Part shown: piece by piece, positions 1 through 5,859 of the stretch
How positions within the stretch are numbered: position 1 is the first letter of the stretch
Layout of the letters: each line of letters begins with the position of its first letter
Assembly: GCA_927910985.1 (NCBI GenBank)
Contig: CAKMOP010000001.1
Coordinates: 1 to 7,285 of the forward strand
From: an uncultured Porphyromonas sp.
GTDB taxonomy: Bacteria > Bacteroidota > Bacteroidia > Bacteroidales > Porphyromonadaceae
DNA: 7,285 nt
Direction of reading: 5' to 3'
The notes under the pieces: generated by a model
Told to the model about the DNA's origin: nothing
The model's database searches: none
Seen by the model: only the letters and a program-made list of their open reading frames with translations
Program-made: the position numbers and the translations under genes

Positions 1-57
1 CAGCCCCCAGAGAGCAGGAGGGATGGAGCAAAGGAGATAGGAGTATTCGGCTTTCAT
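1..57 (-). CDS. Possible 5' end of a further exported or membrane protein (partial)
   Basis: An ATG at 57 opens a frame that stays open to the left edge and reads MKAEYSYLLCSIPPALWGL. A lysine near the start followed by a mostly hydrophobic stretch would suit the beginning of a signal peptide or membrane segment. It lies 13 bases after the stop of the preceding gene in the same direction, as expected for the next gene of the operon. Only 19 codons are visible, no clear ribosome binding site precedes them, and no family can be recognised, so it could be a chance open frame. Confidence 0.35.
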   Translation of the reverse strand, partial: MKAEYSYLLCSIPPALWGL

Positions 58-70
58 TGGGAGAGAGAGG

Positions 71-466
71 TTAGCGTGTAGAGGGTGTAAGGTCGGAGAG
101 GAGCTGGTCATAGTAGGAGTCATAGCCAGCGACAGCCGTCATACGCTCGCCGTAGTCTGCGTAGTAAGTGGCATAGTCATCCTCAGTCGTTGCGTGGACT
201 TCGGCCGTTGCAGCAGTCTTCTCCTGCGAAGAGTGCGGGGAGAAGGCGCGGAAGATGAGGTTCATCGATACAAACATCGCCGCTAAATAAGCGATGGGGC
301 GCAGGCGTGTCCAAAGGCTAACGCTCGGCACGGCGGGCTCTTCGGCAGGCGCTTCCTCGGGGAGGTGCGCCATAATGCGCGCCTCGAGGTCATCGAAATA
401 GCCTTCGGGTACACGGTAGTGACGACGGCTCTCGTCGGGGGCGGGGAGGTGAGGTTGCTTATTCAT
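71..466 (-). CDS. Small single-pass membrane protein next to ECF sigma factor, putative anti-sigma or sigma-associated protein
   Basis: This is a 131-residue protein of unknown function. The N-terminal part is soluble and carries the motif VPEGYFDDLEARIM (about residues 19-32), which is common in small Bacteroidota proteins encoded just after ECF sigma genes. A Pro/Glu/Ala-rich linker (about 35-48) leads to one hydrophobic segment (about 57-73, IAYLAAMFVSMNLIF). The rest is acidic and tyrosine-rich, with seven Tyr between residues 98 and 119. The expected topology is a cytoplasmic N-terminus and an external C-terminus. I chose the ATG at 466. The frame extends to a TTG at 508, which would add 14 basic residues and cut the gap to the sigma gene from 59 to 17 bases, but ATG directly ahead of NKQPHLPAPDE is the simpler start. 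The position after the sigma gene suggests an anti-sigma or membrane partner role, but no zinc-binding anti-sigma motif (HxxxCxxC) is present, so the function is inferred from context only. Confidence 0.8.
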   Translation of the reverse strand: MNKQPHLPAPDESRRHYRVPEGYFDDLEARIMAHLPEEAPAEEPAVPSVSLWTRLRPIAYLAAMFVSMNLIFRAFSPHSSQEKTAATAEVHATTEDDYATYYADYGERMTAVAGYDSYYDQLLSDLTPSTR

Positions 467-525
467 CCGTGGTGGTGAAGTCCTAAGTGGGCTTCTCTTG
501 TGTGACAACTGGTAGGGGAAAAGGT

Positions 526-1095
526 TTATTCACTACGCTGAAGTTCTTCCGTCACCTTCCTTACGGCGTGGTGGTAGGAGGCCTTGAGTGCACCTTCGGA
601 AGTACCCGTGAGGGCAGCCATCTGGTCGTAGGGCATCTCGTCATAGTAGCGCAGACGGAAGACAAGCTGCTGCTTGGGCGGAAGGCTCAGGATAGCCCTC
701 TGGAGCTTCTCCTCGGCAGCGTCGGCATCGAAGTACTCATCAGCGGTGAGTCGCTCCAAGAGGTAGAGCGAGTCGCCTTCGTCGGAGGGGGTGAGCGTAT
801 GTTCCTCTTCGTGACGGCGCTTCTTGAGGAAGTTCAGAGCTTCGTAGAGGGCAATGCGATAGAGCCAAGTCGACACTTTGGCCTCGCCACGGAAGCCGTC
901 AATAGCTTCCCACGCCTTGATGAAGACGTTCTGCACGAGGTCATCGGCATCATCGTGGCTGTAGACCATACGACGTATCTGCCAGTAGATTTGCTCCGAA
1001 TAGAGGCGCACGACGGTGGTGAAGGCACTCCGCCGACGCTCGGGGTCGGCTAAGGCTCGCTGCAGTTCGTCTTCGGTGATGAGTGTGGTAGCCAT
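526..1095 (-). CDS. RNA polymerase ECF-type sigma-70 factor (RpoE/SigW-like)
   Basis: This 189-residue protein has the usual length and two-domain layout of a group IV (extracytoplasmic function) sigma factor. Region 2 spans about residues 24-93 and includes DADDLVQNVFIKAWEAI, the core-polymerase-binding helix, then the -10-recognition stretch with FRGEAKVSTWLYRIA and the basic end FLKKRRH. An acidic linker (about 95-128) follows. Region 4 spans about 130-182, with LSLPPKQQLVFRLRYYDEMPYDQMA and the helix-turn-helix ALTGTSEGALKASYHHAVRK that would read the -35 element. It directs RNA polymerase to a specific regulon, often for envelope stress or surface functions. The ATG at 1095 lies 2 bases after the stop of the upstream Clp gene, so the two are probably translationally coupled. 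A putative membrane partner follows. The family assignment is secure; the regulon and inducing signal cannot be read here. Confidence 0.96.
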   Translation of the reverse strand: MATTLITEDELQRALADPERRRSAFTTVVRLYSEQIYWQIRRMVYSHDDADDLVQNVFIKAWEAIDGFRGEAKVSTWLYRIALYEALNFLKKRRHEEEHTLTPSDEGDSLYLLERLTADEYFDADAAEEKLQRAILSLPPKQQLVFRLRYYDEMPYDQMAALTGTSEGALKASYHHAVRKVTEELQRSE

Positions 1096-1097
1096 CG

Positions 1098-3744
1098 TCA
1101 GGACTTCTTCGTCTTACGGGAGGAGCTGGCTGGAGCGGCAGGCTTAGCTTGCTCTGCGGTGGGGCGTATGCCATAGACCAGCGTCCCATCTTTCCCGAGC
1201 TCGACGGAGAAGGTTTCTCCTGCGTGCAGCTTCCCCTCAAGGATGTGCTCCACGCAAGGGTCTTCGATGAGCTGCTGCAAGCGATGACGCACGGGACGTG
1301 CCCCCCAGCTGACGTGAGGCCTCATCCAGAGCGACGAAGCGCTTCACCTCGGGGCTGAGCTCCAGTCCATAACCCGAAGCGGCAAGCCGCGCTGCGATAG
1401 GCTTGAGCTCCAGCGAGACAATCTCCACGAGCGACTCCTCTGAGAGGGGCTCGAAGGCAATGGTTCCATCCAAGCGGCCTAAGAACTCGGGACTGAAGGT
1501 GCGCTCCAGAGCCTTGCGCACAATCCCTTCACTGCGCTCTTGCCCATCAGTCAGCCCTGCGAAACCCGCCGAGCGCGCAAAGGCCTTCGCTTCGCGCGAG
1601 CCGACATTGCTCGTCATAATGACGATGGTATTGCGGAAGTCTGCCGTACGTCCTTCGGAGTCCGTCAGGCGACCATCATCGAGAAGCTGGAGCAGCAGGT
1701 TATAAATATCGGGGTGTGCCTTCTCAATCTCATCGAGGAGCACCAAGCGATGCGGATTGGCACGTATCGGATCGGTCAGCTCACCACCGTTGCCGAAGCC
1801 AATATAACCAGGGGGAGGACCGATGAGGCGCGAGATACTATGACGCTCGGAGAACTCACTCATATCGATACGCACCATAGCTTCTTCACTGCCGAAGACT
1901 TCCTTGGCCAGAGCCTTCGCTAAGTACGTCTTCCCCACGCCCGTAGGACCGAGGAAGAGAAACGAAGCTATGGGACGATGCTCGGCACGCAGCCCCAAGC
2001 GAGCACGCTGGACGGCACGGCAGACCTGATGGATGGCTTGATTCTGCCCGACGAGGCGACGACGAATCTTCTCAGGGAGCTCACGCAGCTGCTGCAGTTC
2101 GGTCTTCGCCTCGATTTGCTCGGGGGAAATGCCGAGACGGCGTGCCAATCCACGCAAAAGGTCCTCGTGTGTGACCAGAGCACGACTCCGTCCAGCCTTC
2201 GAGGAGCTACGGACGTGGCGGTGCAGACGGCGACGCGTCTCACTGCCAGCCGCATCGAGGAGCTTATTCAGCCCATAGAGTGGAGGATCTTGAGGGAAAT
2301 AGCGCTTGGCCAGCGTCAGGAGATCTTCGTAGGAACTCTGATAGCGCACCGAATAGTAGGTAGAGAGTTGCTTCACATACAGCTCAAAGGCCTGACGCAG
2401 ACGATCCCCTTCCAGGGGCTTGAGTATGTACTTATCTGTGCGGAGCGACAGGGCTTCACTGCGCTCGACCGTCTGGCTATAGGTCGCCGTGGTCATATGA
2501 CACAGACACTGTACCTTCTCTCGTCCAAGCTCCACGAAGAGGCTTTCCAAGACCTCACCCCACGATCTTCCTGGGACCTTGATACGACCAATATCACCTA
2601 TATATAAGAGTACCGAAGGGTGTTTCTTCAGGTGACTGGCGAGCGTGCGGAAGTAGGCTTCTACCCCGCCCATCACAGAGCCGGCAGCCAAAGTTATCGG
2701 GTCAAACTGCAGCACCGTAGTGTAGCGGAAGCCCTGAGGTGCCATCCGATGCTTGTCCTGTACAGGGGCTTCCTTCCCCTCGGTATCGAGCAGATAACGA
2801 AGCTTCATCTGTAGGGCAAGCGTCCGAATCAGCGGATCGGGATCATCGTGCAGCTCGTGCACCACAGCGACCGAAGGACAGCTGGCGAGCGAGAGTAGCT
2901 GCATCAAGTCCCGTGCCTGCGGCGTATAGATGTGGGCATCGGGAGAGGCGTACACGGATTTCGCGAAGTCCAAGCATCTACCATATTCTCGGTAGGGGAA
3001 CTCCTTCGGAGTATCGTCTATGCTGTCGGAAGATCCGTCTAAGAAACGTCGCACCTTCTCCGTCAATTCCTCCGAGATCTCCTCGAGGATATCCGGGTTA
3101 GTAAGAGGATTTCCCCCTACACCGGCAGCCGTGAAGGTACGTCCCTTCACTGAGATCTGCGTGGGGCGGCCAGTCTGAGGATCTCTATTAATCACAACGA
3201 CCTTGGCACGCACAGCTTGCTGCTCTGTGGATTCGGGTGAAGGGGACTCCTCAGATGGATGCGCCTGACCTTCGGCACTCGCTCCGGACAAGAGGAGAGC
3301 CACCCGATACAGCTGTGGGTCGGTCTCGGCATCGAGCTGACGCTCTGCCAAGTACTTCGTCAGCAGGGTCGGTGGCGTACAGAAGTACAAGCTATAGAGA
3401 AGGTGCAGGGCGCTGATGGCCTGCGCGCCTAAGAGGGTCGAGATCTGCGCAGCACGTGCCAGCGTATTATGCGCCTCGATACTATATAATATATGTGTAG
3501 GGGCTTCCTCCTTCGTCTCCTCGGTGGCCAGTCCTTCGGAGAGCTCAGCAAGCAATTCCTTGATGGGTACTTGACGATCGATGAGGAAGCGAATAGCCGA
3601 GCTGGTGCCTTCGGTGAGCACGCCCCAGAGCAGGAGGTCGTTAGTAATCTCCTCGCAGCCAAGCTTAGTCGCCTGATTATCGGCGAGCTCCAGAGCTGTG
3701 CGGAAGGTATCGGTATAGTTGTACTTGATGGGGCTACGCTTCAT
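1098..3744 (-). CDS. ClpA/ClpC-family AAA+ ATPase with degenerate first ATPase module; frameshifted as sequenced
   Basis: This is a Clp/Hsp100 unfoldase of about 881 residues once one extra base in the run at 1301-1306 is ignored; as written the frame ends near codon 835. Residues 1-150 resemble a double Clp N-domain. Residues about 214-500 follow a D1 AAA module, but the Walker A position (about 293-306) has no GxxGxGK[ST], and the Walker B position (about 378-385, VLLYIGDI) lacks the DE pair. There is no long coiled-coil M-domain; a basic linker (about 502-521) leads to a ClpA-like segment. D2 is intact: GPTGVGKT (599-606), LVLLDE (667-672), sensor-1 TSN (711-713), Arg finger in PEFLGRLD (R757), and sensor-2 GARP after repair. 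An AGF tripeptide (726-728) sits where ClpP-docking loops lie. The C-terminus is basic (SRKTKKS). It probably unfolds proteins, perhaps for ClpP. The ATG at 3744 was chosen; a GTG lies one codon upstream. The gap to the exporter stop is 12 bases. Confidence 0.92.
1301..1306 (-). other. Frameshift site in Clp ATPase gene: six-base C run (G on coding strand)
   Basis: On the coding strand the sequence reads CAGCTGGGGGGCACGTCCCG. Upstream codons are in a frame giving VALDEASRQLG, and downstream homology lies in a different frame giving GARPVRHRLQQLIEDP. Dropping one G joins them as DEASRQLGARPVRHRLQQL, which fits the conserved Clp pattern (GYDPQYGARPLRR in typical ClpC). The total then becomes a whole number of codons ending in TGA at 1098. 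This is a one-base insertion relative to a functional gene. Confidence 0.9.
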
Positions 3745-3756
3745 CACAGTAGAGGC

Positions 3757-5614
3757 TTAGGATTTGACTTGGATAGCGTGGAGCTTAGCATAGTGTCCTC
3801 CTATAGCGAGGAGCTCTTCGTGCGTCCCTTGCTCGACGATCTGCCCTCCGTCGACGACGCAGATAACGTCTGCGTGAATGATGGTCGAGAGGCGGTGGGC
3901 GATGACGATGGTAGTACGTCCCTCCATCAAGTGATCCAGGGCACTCTGCACCAGACGTTCGCTCTTGGTGTCGAGGGCGGAAGTAGCCTCGTCTAAGATA
4001 AGGATGGGGGGGATTTTTGTACACGGCACGAGCGATGGAGAGGCGCTGACGCTGTCCGCCAGAGAGCTTGCCTCCACGGTCGCCGATGTTGGTATCATAG
4101 CCAGCAGGCATCTCATCGATGAACTCATCGGCGTGCGCTACTTCGGCAGCCCGACGCACTTCCTCGAGGGTGGCACCTTCGACCCCGAAGGCAATGTTGT
4201 CAAAGACCGAAGCATTGAAGAGGATGGGCTCCTGATTGACATTCCCCATCAAGTGGCGCAAGTCACTTACAGCCACTTCACGTATATCCGTGCCATCGAT
4301 GGTGATGCGCCCCTCGACGACGTCATAGAAGCGGGGGATAAGGTCGACTAACGTACTCTTCCCCGAGCCCGAATGCCCGACAAGTGCCACCGTCTGCCCT
4401 TTGCGGATGGTGAGATTGACGTCACGTAGCACCCACTCATCGGCATAGCGGAAGGAGACGTGCTCGAGGCGAATAGCCTCGTTGAATACCACAGGCTTTG
4501 GCTCGGTAGGGTCAGTGATCGTACTCTCGGCACGGAGGATGCGGTCGACACGCTCCATCGAGCCCATACCTCGACGGATGGCATAAGCCCCCTTACTCAA
4601 GTCCTTCAGCGGATTGATGAGGCTGTAGAAGATGACCAGATAGTAGATGAAGGTCGAGGCATCGATGCTGCTATCACGGTTGAGGATGAGCGAACCGCCA
4701 TACCACAACACGATCGCGATGGTGGCTGTACCGAGGAGTTCGCTCACGGGGTGCGCTAAGAGCTGACGGCGGTTCACACCGATGACCGTCCCACGATACA
4801 CCTCGTTGGACGTGCGGAAACGCTTATCGACAAACTCCTCCGCAGTGAAGGCCTTGACGATACGTAGCCCCCCGAGGGTCTCTTCGACCTGGCTGATGAG
4901 CTGTCCCCACTGGTTCTGCGCCTCAAGGCTGGTACGCTTGAGCGACTTCCCCACACGCCCCATCACGAAGCCAGCGATGGGCAGGACGAGGAAGACAAAG
5001 AGTGTGAGCTGCCAGCTGATGACGAGCATCGAACCTAAATAGACGAGGATGAGGATGGGGTTCTTCAGAAGGAGATCGAGCGAACTCATCACCGAGTTCT
5101 CCACCTCACTGACGTCGCCTGTAATACGTGCCAGCACATCCCCCTTACGCTCTTCGCTGAAGAAGCCCAGGGGTAGAGCCAGGATCTTCGCATTAAGTTG
5201 GTTGCGCAGGTCACGCACCACGCCCGTGCGTATCGGCACAAGGAAGAAGCCCCCGAGGTAGGTAGCACCGACCTTCAAAAGCGTCATCAGCACCAGATAG
5301 ATGCCGAGGATAATAAGGGTATAGGAAGCTCCCTTGGTCTCGATAAGCTGGGAGACAGCGTAGCCGAAGTTATTCGTCATCACGCCCTTGAGCTGGGACC
5401 AACCGGCCTGCGTCGTCAGGTCAAGCGTGCTGAAGGGGATGTAAGTCGTCACCCGATCCTCTATCTGGAAGAGGATATTGAGGATGGGCATCACCAGGGC
5501 GAAGGCCACGAGGTTGAGCAGTGCGCTCAGGATGTTGAAGGTCACCGCAAGGCTCAGATACCCCTTATAATAAGGAGCTATGAAGCGGCGGATCAACATA
5601 AATATATCTTTCAT
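3757..5614 (-). CDS. ABC exporter half-transporter (permease fused to ATPase, MsbA-like); frameshifted as sequenced
   Basis: This is a type I ABC exporter of 618 residues after correction of one base at 4006-4012; as written, translation leaves frame after residue 536. The N-terminal membrane domain (about 19-340) has hydrophobic segments near 20-48, 98-125, 182-220 and 293-335, with a long external loop of about 48 residues after the first. The nucleotide-binding domain (about 380-615) shows Walker [10 protein letters not shown] (413-421), Q-loop NQEP (Q461), signature LSGGQRQR (517-524), Walker B ILILDE (537-542) with D-loop SALD, and H-loop IAHRLST (H573). Such proteins homodimerise in the inner membrane and export lipids (MsbA with lipid A), drugs or peptides; the substrate cannot be read here. 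The start ATG at 5614 opens [11 protein letters not shown], 80-90 bases downstream of a candidate promoter. It is first in the run with the Clp and sigma genes. Confidence 0.94.
4006..4012 (-). other. Frameshift site in ABC exporter gene: seven-base G run (C on coding strand)
   Basis: The coding strand reads AAAAATCCCCCCCATCCTTA. With seven C the frame gives [11 protein letters not shown] and continues as an arginine-rich stretch with no similarity to a transporter. With six C it gives [16 protein letters not shown], the Walker B and D-loop found in ABC ATPases, and the rest of the domain through the H-loop follows without interruption. It is therefore a one-base insertion relative to a functional gene, in the longest G/C run I see in the window. 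Confidence 0.93.
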
Positions 5615-5699
5615 CTATGCATCTTTGAGCGCTCGTACCGAGACCTTTAACTGGGCTTATTCGACACGGAGGCTACTTATCCTAATCTAATATTGTCCC

Positions 5700-5707
5700 C
5701 AAAGATA
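5700..5707 (-). promoter_or_regulatory. Candidate Bacteroidota -7 promoter element for the ABC exporter-Clp-sigma run
   Basis: The minus strand reads TATCTTTG, a full match to the TAnnTTTG -7 element of primary-sigma promoters in Bacteroidota. It ends 85 bases before the exporter start codon, which leaves a 5' leader of about 80 bases. I see no convincing TTTG or TTG element about 19-21 bases further upstream, so only half of the usual promoter is visible. An eight-base match with four fixed positions after TA can arise by chance, but its place in the only sizeable gap ahead of the run supports it. Confidence 0.45.
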
Positions 5708-5799
5708 CGACAATGCCGCGGCTTCCTCCTTGGCGACTCAGCTGCTCTGGGTCCAACTCCCTGCAAACAAATACACTTACCCCCTGCGGTTAGATACAC

Positions 5800-5838
5800 T
5801 TCACCCCTCTATCGCAAGCATAGCAATAGAGGGGTGAA
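5800..5838 (-). terminator. Inverted repeat (hairpin) after the MACPF gene, candidate terminator
   Basis: Two 16-base arms (5800-5815 and 5823-5838) pair at 15 of 16 positions, with one C-A mismatch (5813/5825) and a 7-base loop. The arms read TTCACCCCTCTATCGC and GCAATAGAGGGGTGAA on the plus strand. The hairpin begins 21 bases after the MACPF stop codon, where a transcript end would be expected. No run of T follows the stem on either strand, so it is not a classical intrinsic terminator. It may instead protect the 3' end of the mRNA or be a copy of a dispersed palindromic repeat. Confidence 0.5.
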
Positions 5839-5859
5839 ATACGATATAGGAGGCAACAA

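Noticed and set aside
487..1053. Long plus-strand open frame opposite the sigma gene
   Set aside because: It is antisense to a clear ECF sigma factor, has no recognisable domain, and its length follows from the codon bias of the true gene.
1098..1325. A separate 75-codon minus-strand gene starting MRPHVSWGARPVRH
   Set aside because: It is the C-terminus of the Clp ATPase displaced by the extra base at 1301-1306; the GARP motif and spacing continue the Clp protein directly.
1978..2607. Plus-strand open frame of 209 codons opposite the Clp gene
   Set aside because: It is antisense to coding sequence with clear Clp similarity, with no family features or ribosome binding site of its own.
3480..3500. 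AT-rich patch inside the Clp gene resembling an internal promoter
   Set aside because: It encodes THILYSIE in the N-domain of the Clp protein and has no TAnnTTTG match with proper partner spacing.
3493..3996. Plus-strand open frame spanning the exporter-Clp junction
   Set aside because: It crosses two real genes on the opposite strand and shows no domain; a shadow frame.
3757..4128. A separate 123-codon minus-strand gene carrying Walker B and H-loop
   Set aside because: Its first ~40 residues are out-of-frame reading of the exporter, and its second part is the exact continuation of the exporter's ATPase domain after one base is removed at 4006-4012. It is the 3' part of that gene.
5771..5801. 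Eight-base direct repeat ATACACTT (5771-5778 and 5794-5801) in the spacer
   Set aside because: It has only two copies, is short, and does not extend convincingly; chance is a sufficient explanation.
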